A stretch of 64,000 nucleotides of DNA, taken from the NCBI RefSeq assembly GCF_018812025.1, contig NC_063062.1:7131058-7195057 (forward strand), given 5' to 3'. Origin of the DNA: Megalobrama amblycephala. Lineage: Eukaryota > Chordata > Actinopteri > Cypriniformes > Xenocyprididae. Shown here piece by piece: positions 37,170-49,752 of this stretch (positions within the stretch are counted from its first letter, which is position 1; each line of letters opens with the position of its first letter). A model generated the notes under the pieces. It was not told the DNA's origin and did no database searches. It saw only the letters and a list, made by a program, of their open reading frames with translations. The position numbers and the translations under genes are program-made.

Positions 37170-39253
37170 GTTACTAGGGATAGGAATCATACGGAATTTA
37201 AAGACTCTGGTTTTGATCCCTCTTCCACTTGATCATTCTGGTTCCTTAGTGACACAAAATTTGGTGTTTTTAGGAAAACAAATTTGAAAAAATATTTCTT
37301 CTGACCTAAACCCTTCTTTTGGAGTATTGTCTGTGAGCAGTGTGTCGTATTGAGATTGCATAAATGTAATCTAAAATAATACATGCTGATCATCATGACA
37401 ACAGTAGTATTTCAAGCCCTGCTGCACTGCTGCAGTGGTGCATCTGAAGTGACATTGGAAAACATGGAAGTCCTTTTGATTCCTTTTTATTTTCAAATAA
37501 AAATGGCCTGTCTGTGACTGATTTTTTTAGACTACTGGCTAGTTGCTGTAATTTCCAAACTATCTCTGTGTCCAGATTTATTTGATGTTAACTCTTTCAT
37601 TTAACTGCACATTTGAGGTAGTTTTGTGGCTTGTCACTATTGTATGAAGATAGTATTTTGTATGGGGAATTACGGGGTTTGGCAATCCTATCATGTCGAT
37701 AATAGGTAGTTGTAGGGAAAAATATATTTTTGACACCATCTTTCAGCTCTCCTTTGCTATTACGCCTTCAGCTCTGAGCGGATTTATGGTTATTCACAGT
37801 CAGTGGTTCAAAAGTGTAATATAAGCCAGTCATTGTCATTTCAGAAGAGCACTGATAAACGTCTTGAGCATCTAACAAAGTATTGTGCCAAGTCTTGATT
37901 CTGCATACTTATTTATGGTTTGTAGAGACATTTTCAATTGCATGTTCATACGTTCTAAATAAGCAGTCCCCGAAAAGTGGCATTATTGTGCAGTTGTAAC
38001 ATAAGAAGGATCGTTGGACCCATTAGGATGTGTTTGTGGTGAGAGCTTGGCATGGAACATTGACTCGACCAACCAATAAAACCAATGCTACTTTCATGTC
38101 AAACAGCTATTTGCCTCAACATTGATTCCCAACTTTTAGCTAGCTATAAACTGCAAAATGTGCTGATTTCTAAAGTTTCTAGATTGTGCTTTTTCTTGGG
38201 ATGGGGATTATTTTGACTCAAATCGGTATGTTGAGACAAACCGCAAAGTGTCCATCCTGTGCATTCACATCCGCTGCGAGAATTCAAAAGACTGTTTATT
38301 TTGGTTGATTCAAAGCTGTTTAGATTCTTTGTGTCATTTTATTGGATCAGTGGTAAAAATGTCTATTGTTTCAAAGTATGTGCCTTTTCTAGGGATGATT
38401 CATGTGGCTAAATGGTGCATTTTGGCCGCTACTAGGTCATTGCTGAGGAAAAGTACATCCATTAGTTGCTGACTTGGACGGTAGCCAGTGGTGAGCGGTC
38501 CTTTAGGCCTTTGCACTCTATATTGATCAAAGGAGGTCATCGCCATCACTGTTCCCAATAAACGCTTGGACTCGGGCATTCTGTCCATTGTCCTCCATTA
38601 CCTAATTGGATAGGATGAATCAATGGCAGCGGAGCTGAAATCGGCCAGATTAGTTCCTGTCCGTTCTGCCGGTATTGGCTCTGATTGTGCGTGAGGTGAC
38701 GGATGCAGAGGCCATCAATGCAGCAGAATAATTAAGGCGCTGTCTGTGTTCTAACCCACTTTAACTGTGATTGGCCTGCCTGGGGCAAACCATCTCCTGG
38801 CCGGCCTTCAGAGAGAGTGTTTCTCAAAGACACAAAAACACTTTCAAATGAATGTTGAAGGACAACATCCCTATTTGTCCAACAGGCCGACAGCAATGCT
38901 GAGGACAGGGCTGGTAATTACAAAGGATCGCTGTAGTGGATCCAACTGAGCTTTTAATGGCAGCTAAATGACACATCCGTTTTTTGCATGTTCAATGTGG
39001 AGGTCTACAAACTGTCGGGTTTTGGGACATATATGGGTCATTTCAGGTTTGCAATTTTGTAATTAATGAACTAATTTCAGGGCAAAAATAAAAACAAAAG
39101 AGTTGGGAATGCTTTATAACATGCCACAATTTGTAGTTTGTGAGTTTTTGAAGTTTGTGAAGCCTTGAGAAGCCTGAAACTTGAGTCGGCACTCGTTAAA
39201 TTACCTCATGTCTCAAAGCACATAATATTTTAATAATAATGAACGTAAACGAC
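37170..39253. other. Intronic DNA, unique-looking
   Basis: No gene. The part 38400-38960 has higher GC, no repeat termini and motifs for several developmental transcription factors; see the findings. Confidence 0.4.
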
Positions 39254-39860
39254 TTAAACGGATAGTTCACCCAAAAATTTAAATTCTGTCATCTTTTTTC
39301 TATCAAGTTGTTCCAAACTTGTATGAGTTTCTTTCTTCTGTTGAACACAAAAGAAGATGCTTTGAAGAGTGTTGGTAACCAGACAGTTGACGTATTTTTT
39401 TGTTCATATTATGGGAGTCAATGGCTACCGTCAACTGTCTGGCTACCAAAATTCTTTAAAGGTGCTCTGAGTGATCCTGGGTGGGTGTAACTTCCTGTTG
39501 ACGTTCGAAGTGTTGTCAAACAAAACAGAGGCTAGCTAGACCTTCCCTCCTCGTCCTCCTCCTCCTCCTCCTCCCCCTCCCCTCTGTGCTTCCTGAAACA
39601 GTCATGAACGCGCATTTAAAATCATTCTTGTCAGTTATTGGCTGGAGCATGTTTATTATGTTTCGTGGTCCAGGCTGCACCAGTTTGTTTTTATTGCCAT
39701 TTTTGGAGCTTGTGGCGACTACAGAGACTGCGTTTTTTTTATAGTGTGTTCAGGGGACAGGCAGCTAGCGGATAGTGAGGAGATGTTTGCTGTATGTGAC
39801 AAAAAATGTGTTGGCCTAAAAACGTGTGACATCACTTAGAGCACCTTTAAAATATCTTCT
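39254..39860. mobile_element. Fold-back TTAA-type element, left part, interrupted
   Basis: TTAA at 39254-39257, then a GATAGTTCACCCAAAAAT end and a body matching the element at 12907-13399 (for example TGGCTACCGTCAACTGTCTG). It is interrupted by another element at 39456-39850, resumes for about ten bases (AATATCTTCT) and then loses homology. The right part, roughly 120 bases in the relative, is missing. Confidence 0.75.
39456..39850. mobile_element. TTAA-flanked AGGTGCTCT element (nested)
   Basis: TTAA at 39456-39459 and 39847-39850, inverted ends AGGTGCTCTGAGTGATCC and GTGACATCACTTAGAGCACC. Its interior has a CCT-rich pyrimidine tract (39541-39586). It lies inside the element starting at 39254. 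The relative at 12907 has a single uninterrupted TTAA at the corresponding point (13284-13287). Non-autonomous. Confidence 0.85.
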
Positions 39861-42570
39861 ATATTATATCTTCTATCTAATTTCGAGCTACAGGCAAAAC
39901 AAGTGAAAAATGTCAATTTCAGTCAAAATTGAGGTTTTCACAAAAATGAGTTCATTAAGCTCTCGTGTAGTGATCCCAATGCTCCAAATAACAATTAAAC
40001 ATCTAAAAGTATCTTTATTTGTACAATTTTCTGAGAGGAGTACCTTTCCCTTCTCCATGAAAAATGGCATTTTTCTTTTCTCTCTTCTCGACAACTGGCG
40101 CTTCACTCAGCAAAAATTTGGTATCATTGTAAAGCGCAGCATTCCAACTTTGTGAATATTCATAGCGCATTCTCAATGACATGAGTCTGAACCAATGAAA
40201 TGTGATTTTCAAACTCATGCTGATGTAAGCAAAACGGTCTTACTCGCGTTGAGTGATAGATTCGAAGATTTCAGCATCTCAGACAGCACGCAATCCCGAT
40301 ATACACAGAATTACAGTATTTCAAAAAAAAAAAAAACTGCCTTGGCGAGTATTTACACAAATATTATCTTAAGTGAACGTTTGGTAAACTTTTGGGGAAA
40401 AAACATCCGATGTGTAACATCTTATATTAGATCCGTTTGGTACAGTAGATCTTAATATAAGGCTGTCTGTTTCATTAATGTTAATCAAACAATTGTGGAA
40501 TCATGGAAAAAAGTTGAATATGTATAAATATATATTTTTCCTATAGATATGGGTTTTGACTTGGTTTGTGCCAAATTTGGTGGTATTACCAGGGATTTTA
40601 AGGTAGGTTGCTAGCTTATTTTGTTTTGGAACCTTCAGAAAACTTAAACTCGAAGTTTCTCAAAATTGACTCTGCTGACTTCAGTTACTGAGCTACACCT
40701 TTTTTCCTTTTTGAAAATTTGCTCTTTGTGACTCATTTTGCCAGCGCGGGTCACATATATAAAATATCATATCATGAGATTTTATTTTAATAGTTGTGTG
40801 ATCATGTAAATTATAATGAAAAACATGCTAGTCATGTTTTTGGGACGTTTCTGTTTCTAATTGAATTTTTTTTTATGTTTAAGTTATCTTTTTCTCAAAT
40901 TTGTCACTTTGTATTTCTCTATTCAGCATAAATGCAATCCCAACTGAATGTTGTTCATTCTTTTGATCCTTTTTGCAAAGGCGGCTTATGCTGTTTGCTG
41001 CTTTAAGTAAAATGCATGGGTCACCGCAAACAGTGGTGGTCCCTCTGTATGCGATTTGATGGCTGTGTTTCATAAGTGATATGATAGTTTCTGAAAGCTG
41101 ACAGTATTGAAAATGATCTGAAGCTGGTGGATAAAGTGCTTTCACACGGTGGCTAGTGTTACAACTGGAGAGTCCATATACAGTATCTGCACAGCCAATT
41201 TGCTTTTTGTAACCATAAGTGCAGTGTACTTTATAACTGTTTGCAGTCATGACCAAACTTGTACATAGTCTTGGTGGTGGTTTGAGCATTGCTAGGTGGA
41301 GAATATGCTTCTCCTGAAGATGCATGAAAACAGCATGTCACTTTGAATTTTCATTCTACTCAAAGCTAATCTTGTAAAGTAGCTGGTTTTCCAGGAGAAG
41401 AGTCTATAACAGTCAAGATAGTTGTCAAGTGTGAGGTATTTCTGAGTGTTTAAGGGTTTTATTCTTAAGTAGACTAAAATAAGGAACTGTTAAAGCAGCT
41501 GCTTTCTTGGAACAAAACCGATCCAAATCCTATGTTTTCACGCACTGAGCCTTACCATACCTGGCAACGTCGCCTTCCAGCAATAACACTCACAGCCAAA
41601 ACAGGGTTTGGTCAATTGCACCTACACTTTTCAAATCATAAAATCTCTATATGTGTATTATTCTTTGGGTTTAAGAAGTCCTGAGCCAGGGAAAGGGAGG
41701 AGAAGAGATGAGAGGGGACGAGGAAGTAGAAATAATACTCTGCTTTGCACCTCATAAAGAATGGAGCTTGCATGTGAAGTAGGGTTATCCACAATTCTAG
41801 CTCACTCATCTGCTCTGAGTGTTGTTTGAAGTGATAAAGACTTACGAGAGGAGCACAAATCTTCCACACGCTCGCAGCTCTTCACCACCTATTAAAGTAA
41901 AAACACCTGTTTGTTGGTCAGGATGCCCATTGGAGTATTAAAAGGGAACTTTCATGGAAAACTTTAGAAAGAGTTTAATTTACTATGCAGAATTACTCAG
42001 TTTAAGTTAAATATGATTGGATAAAAAGACAAAATAGTGTTGTCTTGGCTGTATGCATGTAGAAACAAACAGAGTTGTCAGTTATAATCAGTAACTAGTT
42101 GGGTACTGGGTACTGAATTAACATGTGACTTGCTTATTAACTTGATATTTATTTTGTGGCAGGTTGTGGGTCAATGTTGATGCAAAATCAGCTTTTGAAC
42201 AAACAGAACATTATTTGTTCAATTAAACACGTATACATTACACTTACGTAATGAATGGAATAGCCCCTAAGCCATCAATACAAACGGGGATCTAATCAGT
42301 AAGCAATAAAAAAAGTCAAATAACAGTAACAAGAACATCAATTGAAATTAAGGACAGAAACATCTGCAAAACGGCTATTATAAACAGAAACTAATAACAA
42401 TTAAAAACGCACTATATAAGACAGCTGTGTATAATGGGAAAATGACTACCACAGCTGATGCCACGAAATGAAAATGTGCAAGAGTTTTTAAATGGTATTT
42501 AAAAACATAAAAAATGTTACAAATGAATATTGTATTGTTTAATATTCGTATTTATTGCTATTTAGTACTT
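39861..42570. other. Intronic DNA, possibly with an undelimited repeat
   Basis: No gene supported. Sequence from about 39890 to 40760 has the look of an interspersed repeat (near its end TTTTGCCAGCGCGGGTCACA), but termini were not found. A 148-codon minus-strand frame at 40879-41325 has no recognisable domain and is considered chance. Confidence 0.35.
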
Positions 42571-43357
42571 GGGTCATTGACGAATAAGGTTTACAAGATG
42601 GGCAAAATTTGTCACCAAAAAAGTCATTCGGTTTAACTAAAATTTCGGTTTTACCGAATTTTGGTTATACCGAATGATGATATTTTCAAACAATGCTAAC
42701 AGGCTGATATCTAGCTAGCAAAAGGACTATCAAACATTTTATATTTAGATCAAGTTTTTAAAATATTACTACATTTTCCATGTTTTATAGCGGTTGTACC
42801 GAATGACCTGATGTTTTGGGACATGCGTACAAGCAAGTGAAAACATGAATTTTTAAAATGGTTAGAAGAGAGGTAAATACTTTGCTTCACAACCGTGTGG
42901 TCCTTTGTAGGTGTCTGAATGATGTCATATGATATTGACCGCATGACTTGATCCAAAATAGTCCCTTTATTTTGGTTACTCCGAATGACATCAATGAAAT
43001 TCATTTTTCTGGACATTTTTTCTCATAACAAAGCAATGACGTCTACACATAATTTTAATACCATTTTGCACTATGTTGATATATGATGTTATAAAATCAT
43101 GCCAGGTTAAAAAATATATACATTTATTACATTTTAAGATATTTTAATCACAAATGAAATGGCTGTATTAGCCTTTGGACGGTTAAACCGAATGATCTTT
43201 TGACACTTCAAAAACTTTAAAATACCTTTATATGTAGCAAAATATAATTAAAACCTTTTGGATTCAATAGTTGTACTTCCTTACATACTTTTGGATGTCA
43301 TATCTTTGTTTTTTATTATTATTTGGACAAAAAAAAAATTAATCATGTCATTGACCC
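42571..43357 (-). mobile_element. TCATTCGG-palindrome element, copy 3 (reverse)
   Basis: A 787-bp copy in the same orientation as copy 2: starts GGGTCATTGACGAATAAGG, ends GTCATTGACCC. It is flanked by a candidate 4-base duplication ACTT (42567-42570 and 43358-43361). It retains the ATACCGAATGA and TAAACCGAATGA motifs. The 88-codon minus-strand frame inside it is repeat-derived. Confidence 0.85.
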
Positions 43358-43361
43358 ACTT

Positions 43362-44879
43362 ACTTTCCTTTTTTAGCGTTTTATCACGTTTAATGGTGAT
43401 GTTTTTATTAGTGTGCTGAAAGTTGTCAGTTTACATGGTAAAACTGTAGGAAAACATATTTATAGCGTCTTCAACCTATTTAAATCACCACCGTTATAGC
43501 CATAAACGTCCTTGGGTTTTTTTTGCATACATTTTTACTTGCGTCTTGACACCACTGCATTTTGTACCATTCGAATGTGCTCAACCTAGCTATTTGTTAA
43601 ACACCTAAAAGTCATCCAAGTTGGTTCAGATGAACCTGAAACCAGTCTAATTTTTCAGGGCTTCCATCACCTTTTAGTGTATAACTTTATGAGGATGGAT
43701 AAGATTCCTTGCTGCAAAAACCAAATTATGTTAGCAACACCATTTCAGCTTGACTTTATCAATCTGATTTTGACTTAAGCACCATCTTTTAGCAGTTCTT
43801 TTACTGTGGTAGAGTGAAAACAGAGAGTTTTGGGTATGTTTTACCTCTGCTGTTGCCATAGCCCAGACTTTGGCAGGAAGACAGAGCGATGCAGGACATT
43901 ATGTGCTGAGATTAGCTGCATTCGGCCACAAATCCCAAATGCTTGTGGCCGCTGAGCAGAGCTGAATGTGCGTACTGTGTGAGGTTTTAACCCACTTTGC
44001 GTGACTTGAATATTTAATAAGAGTTAAGCTCTAGGAATGCGCACACTCGATCGGACTCCCCTGGTCTTGCTTCTGTTTTCTCTTTCTCTTTCTCTTTCCC
44101 CTCTCTTATTTAATCATTCTACAGAGGCATGGGGGAAACACCCCATATGCTGAAGTGCTGATTTATTTCATTCAGTGCATTAATGGAATAGAATACATGG
44201 GTGGCAACAGATGTCATGCTTCTAAAAGAGTGTATCTGTGCTCTTTATATGTCTTAATCTGAACTTGTTTATTTTTGCAGTACGGGTGGAGTGTAGTTAG
44301 ACCACGGAAGCTATTCTCTCGACTAGTCTCTTGGAAAAAAAAAAAAAAAAGATATAATCTTGTTTAGTACATGGTGAGGCTCTTTGCAGCTTTTAAATAA
44401 AATTGCCCTGCATCATATTTGCTGAATGAAATCCAGTATTTGTTTCTTACTAATTTTGGTGTTCTGATTCCAAAACAGTGTCTGTTTTGCTCTATCACAT
44501 AACACTTTTTTCCCAAAATATGATGCGCCTTATATAGCATTTTTGCTTTCGACAACCATTTGTAAGGTGAAGAAGTCTTGTATCATCCCTTAATCACCAG
44601 AAGAACTGCCACAAAGGCATGATTCCTGTCTTCCTCTAAGCCAGGTTACAACTATTTGTTCAATTCTCAGCCATTTTTTACATGTTTGTCATTATTTTAT
44701 GCCTAATCCTGATTTCAATATTAGAACTATGGCCAGTGACAAGAAAATACAAACATAACCATGGATTCTGCTACATCTGTTGGTGTTTTACTACATCCAA
44801 GTACTGACAAAAATTATAGATTTTGTCCAAAAAAAGCTTCATTATTTATAAACTTGTGTTTATGTAAAGTTCTTTTACA
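43362..44879. other. Intronic DNA, nothing recognised
   Basis: No gene. A short (TCTTTC)n tract at about 44078-44100 and an A-run near 44336-44350 are the only repeats seen. Confidence 0.4.
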
Positions 44880-45821
44880 TTAAAGGTGCCATCGAACATT
44901 TTTTTACAAGATGTAATATAAGTCTAAGGTGTACCCTGAATGTGTCTGTGAAGTTTCAGCTCAAAATACCCCATAGATTTTTTTTTTATTCATTTTTTTA
45001 ACTGCCTATTTTGGGGCATCATTAAATATGAGCCGATTTATTCTGCACGGGCCTTTAATTCTCGTGCTCTCCACCCACGGAGCTCGCGCTTGCCTTGAAC
45101 AGAGCATAAACAAAGTTTACACAGCTAATATAACCCTCAAATGTATGCGTCGGATTATGTGAGTATTGTATACTGTTATATTGTTTACATTTGATTCTGA
45201 ATGAATTTGAGGCTGTGCTCCGTGACTAACGGCTAATGCTACACTGTTGGAGAGATTTATAAAGAATGAAGTTGTGTTTATGAATTATACAGACTGCAAG
45301 TGTTTAATAATGAAAATAGCGACGGCTCTTGTCTCCGTGAATACAGTAAGAAACAATGGTAACTTTAACCACATTTAACAGTACATTAGCAACATGTTAC
45401 CGAAACATTTACGAGACAATTTACAAATATCACTAAAAATATCATGTAATCATGGATCATGTCAGTTATTATCGCTCCATCTGCCATTTTTCGCTCTTGT
45501 TCTTGCTTGCTTACCTAGTCTGTTGATTCGGCTGTGCTGCTCCAGACGTTACTGCCTGCCCTTGTCTAATGCATTTCATAATGTTGGAAACATGGGCTGG
45601 CATATGCAAATATTGGGGGCGTACACCCCGACTGTTACGTAACAGTCGGTGTTATGTTGAGATTCGCCTGTTCTTCGGAGGTCTTTTAAACAAATGAGAT
45701 TTATATAAGAAGGAGGAAACAATGGAGTCTGAAATTCACTGTATGTCATTTCCATGTACTGAACTCTTGTTATTTAACTATGCCAAGATAAATTCAATTT
45801 TTAATTCTAGGGCACCTTTAA
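44880..45821 (-). mobile_element. TTAA-flanked AGGTGCC element, copy B
   Basis: TTAA at 44880-44883 and 45818-45821. It begins AGGTGCCATCGAAC and ends TTCTAGGGCACCT, the reverse of copy A at 20571. It shares the GACTGTTACGTAACAGT palindrome (near 45628). Non-autonomous; the open frames within are not genes. Confidence 0.82.
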
Positions 45822-47643
45822 ATTGAGTGTTTGAACATATTTCCCACTCCTTTGCAGATATGTTGGTGTAATTTGAAAATTCTTTGTTCTTATTTTGTGA
45901 AAAAGCTGTAGGCTACTTGATGGAAAGATTTGTTGCTATTTTTTGAACTCTGCTTCATCAAAGGCCTTCTTGCAAATCAACAGAATTTTTTTCAAATGCA
46001 GGGCTGTATAATTAATGTAACATTCTTGAATGTATTCTAAATGTTTTTTCAACCACTATCGTCATTGTTCCCTCAGCTGTATCTGTGATCATTCTTGATC
46101 ACAAGACCCATATGGGATTATCCCGATTAACCTGACAGAGCGCTGTGGAAGGCACTGAAGTGCCTCCACACATCCTGCTGAGGGAGGCTTAACCTCTGTA
46201 CCTAGAGAGAGTGTCGCATTGGGTGATCTGCACATAGATCAAGACTCTTTGTTAAGCTGTGTGATGCAACACAGTGTAAAGACATTCGACATTGAACCGG
46301 TAAATCTCTTTGCCTGACTCTCAGACTTAATGTCATCTGTGTGTCAGTTGTCACGATTTGTGTTCTTTTCTATTCTTTTAGGCAAGGTTTTAGTGCCGAG
46401 TCTGTTTGACGTCAGAGTTTGGTTCATAAAGCTCAGGTTTGGACCGCTCAGTTCACTCTGTTTTCCTCATTTGAACTTTAAGATGACCTTTAAACTTTCC
46501 ATTCAAATTTGAACAATCTAGAAAGGCAGAAGCAATAAGAAATATTGGGTTCAAGTCCTGGGTTGAGTTGTTTGGTTCCTTGTCTGCTTTTACTTGAGGA
46601 CATCTATATAGTCTATAGATCTTTTACATTAAGTAGGTGAATTTTCTTCCTTTTTTTCTCCCCCAGACTTTTGACTTAGTTGTCATCTTTATGATCTCCA
46701 TTTTATCCATACTGGTGGCTTTACATATTTGGTTAAGCAGTCATTCTTTCCATTTATTGTCTAATTAACCTTGATAAGTCTGGTTGAGAGGGTTTTCTTT
46801 GACCTGAGCTTAACCCCTCAAATCAGATCACACTGAGCAATAATAAACACTCATCCAGTCACATATTGACCTCATTGGACTGATTGACACACACTAAATT
46901 ATGCTTGACATGCTTTGATTTGCATTGCAAACATCTGAACGTCACCATCTTCCAAACATCTCTTTGACATGTTAGTCCTTCGGGTGTCTATTTCTTTCAT
47001 TTTATATATTTAATTCTGTCCTTTCGATTAAGTGTTGGCTTGCTATCGTATATATGTTTCTGCATTTTGCTTTAAAGAACTGTCAAGATTTCTTGGAAAG
47101 ATTTTTATAGGTATGATTAAGTTTTTTGTTTTGTTTTTTGCATTTCTTGGCACTAATTTTGGGTGAAAACTTTGCTTGACAGGTGTTCCAATCCAAAAGT
47201 CTTTACATCTTTTATTTGTCATTTTGCATGCCTAGATTTTGTATTGGCCTTGGATATAAGTATATGCTGGAAAAGCTGGGTTGACAGTGACATATTAGGA
47301 AGAAAAATCTTCTACATTAGTCTATCTTAATATTTAATAACGTTTTGTCTGTCTCTGGGCTCAACATACAGCAGTGGTCTTTTTGACAGGAGGAAATCCA
47401 CTGGAGCAAGTTTGCTACAGTTCTGAATTATTTATTTTATTATTATTATTTAATAGAAATAAATTACTTATGACTTATAGAAATAAGTTACTTATGAAGA
47501 ATCTAAACAGGATGCACAATATATTGCTAACAGTTTATCACCCTATATTTTCTGGTTTTATAATGAGAATTTTAGAATTTACTGGTATCAGTTGGTATTG
47601 GATACTTAATTGTGCTTGCTCATTTCCCTCATATTTCTACATT
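45822..47643. other. Intronic DNA, nothing recognised
   Basis: AT-rich, no termini, repeats or genes recognised. Confidence 0.4.
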
Positions 47644-48099
47644 TGTGTCCCTGGACCACAAAACCAGTCATAAGGGTCACGTTTTGGAAATTGAGATGTA
47701 TACATCACCTGAAAGCTGAATAAATAAGTTTTCCATTGATGTATGGTTTGATAGGATGATATTTGCTCGAGATACAACTATTTGAAAATCTAGAATCTTA
47801 AGGGCACAGAAAAATCAAAATATTGAGAAACTTTAAAGTTGTTCAACAACTTTAAAGTTGAACAACTTTAAAGTTGTTCAAACGAAGTCCTTAGCAATGC
47901 ATATCCACTCACAAAAATTATATTAAATTATATATTTATGGTAGGAAATTTACAAATGTCTTCATGGAACATAATCTTTACTTAATAATATCCTAATGGC
48001 ATAAAAAAGTCAATAGTTTTGACCCATACAATGTATTGTTGGCTATTGCTACAAATATACCAGTGCGACTTATGACTGGTTTTGTGGTCCAGGGTCACA
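47644..48099. mobile_element. Inverted-repeat element with GGACCACAAAACCAGTCATA ends
   Basis: About 456 bp. Left end CCCTGGACCACAAAACCAGT and right end ACTGGTTTTGTGGTCCAGGG are complementary over about 30 bases. The interior has a small palindromic array of ACTTTAAAGTTGTTCAA units (47832-47882). The class is recognisable as a common fish non-autonomous DNA element. The target duplication is uncertain (possibly ATTT). Confidence 0.8.
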
Positions 48100-49752
48100 T
48101 TTAGGTTATTTAGACGTAGGTGGGATATTGAAGTCAGCATGAAAGGAAAGTTGAGAAATTAATGTCTTTTCTTCTTCCCTATTGTGATGTGATCTGAGTG
48201 AAACATCTTCTTGAACAAGAAAAAAGTAGGGCAGGACTTGATTTTGTCCATCGAGAATTGACTGGATCGTTTGCCCAAAAAACACATCATTAGAGAAGAG
48301 ATGTCACTGCAAGTGTCACTGCAAAATACTGATTTGTCACATTTGATTTCATTTCGACTTTAAATAAATAAATAACATGTAAAGTTAATGTTCAAAACTT
48401 CAATAATTTTATAATTCTGCTAACAAATCTACTGTTTACTATGTTTTGTTTCCTAGATTCAGCATTTAAAACAACTGATTTTAGTATTTTATTTATTTTA
48501 GACAAAATCAAATATCATTTTAATTATGCCATTTATCATTTATGGGTCATAAAATAATTTATTGCTTAAAAAATATCATTCAGAATTTAATATCAATGCA
48601 TAACGCAGACGCATTAAAGGTGATGTAAGTGCAGGAGCGTGGTGTTAAATGCAAGGACAAGGCTGACAGGTGAGAGTCTTATCCTGTGTCCCTAATGAGA
48701 GGAAGTTGTGTGTAATTATCATCGGCAGTGACGGAAATGTGCAGAGGATCTCCAGAAAGGCTTTGATGCGGTAACCTGCAGGAGATTACTCGCAGACGCT
48801 ATCTGTTTCCCAGACTCGCAAACAACGTGTGCCTATAAAACAGACTTTTACCCGACCTGACAAGACTGTGCAATGTTATGTGCCTATAAAAAGAGCTCGA
48901 ACCAAACCCAAACTAGGCGCAGAGCACATGATGTGTTTTATTCATTTGTTCGTTGTGATGAGAACGTGCCTTTGTGGTGACATGACGATTAGGTCTGTGC
49001 TGAAGTCTAGCAATGTATGCACAAACAAACAAAAACACATCTTGAATTCAAGTTGCTTTTTTCGCGCAAGTTGAACATATCAGTGACACTTTTTGTCATA
49101 TGGAAGTTTTTTCTGGGAGGTTTGTTCTCTTTTTTTTCTGCATTTGGGAAGCCACCCCACTGTGTAGTTTATGTCCTTACTTTATGAGTTTGCATCTGTA
49201 ATGTCCCGGAGAGAATTTACTGCGACAGATTCCTAGAGGGTGAACAGGCCCGCTTCCCAGCCCTAGTCCCAGACCTCCCAGTCCATGTTTAATAGGGGTG
49301 CTTCATACAGGTGGTCTGGAAGTCACAAACTGTATTGTTTTAAACAAATTTATTAGCTCTGACAGTTGTGTAAAATTCTTCCTCTACTATTGCTTTACCC
49401 CGTCGAGATTTTACTGCATCAGAAGTGCTTCCTGATAACGATCATAATACTGTATACTTCAGTAGATGTAAGGTGTTTTAAATTGCATGCTTTGTTTTTA
49501 CACAAGGCTCTCATCTACAGTACAGCTGGAAGACGGACATTCATAAAAACACTTTTAATTGCTACCAGTAGTTGGCTGTCCAGCTTTCCAAGGCTCAGCG
49601 TACAGCGTTCATGCCATCACGCAGTGAAATAACGTCTGGTACGAGAAGCTGTAGCATTTTTTTTTTCTTGTGCTTTGGCTTATTTTATGAGAAGTGAGAG
49701 AGAAAATGACCAAATCCATAGATTTTTTTTTTTTTTCTTTCAACACTAACAT
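48100..49752. other. Intronic DNA, partly unique-looking
   Basis: No gene. Sequence at 48600-48820 is GC-richer and unlike the repeats around it. Short frames at 48829-49074 and 49366-49632 have no recognisable domain. Confidence 0.4.

Noticed and set aside
36766..37232. 109- and 77-codon frames
   Set aside because: They lie inside or across the Harbinger-like element; no known domain.
40879..41325. 148-codon open frame on the minus strand, the longest non-transposon frame in the intron
   Set aside because: No recognisable domain, no repeated structure or splice signals, and composition like the AT-rich surroundings. One frame of this length is expected by chance in 64 kb.
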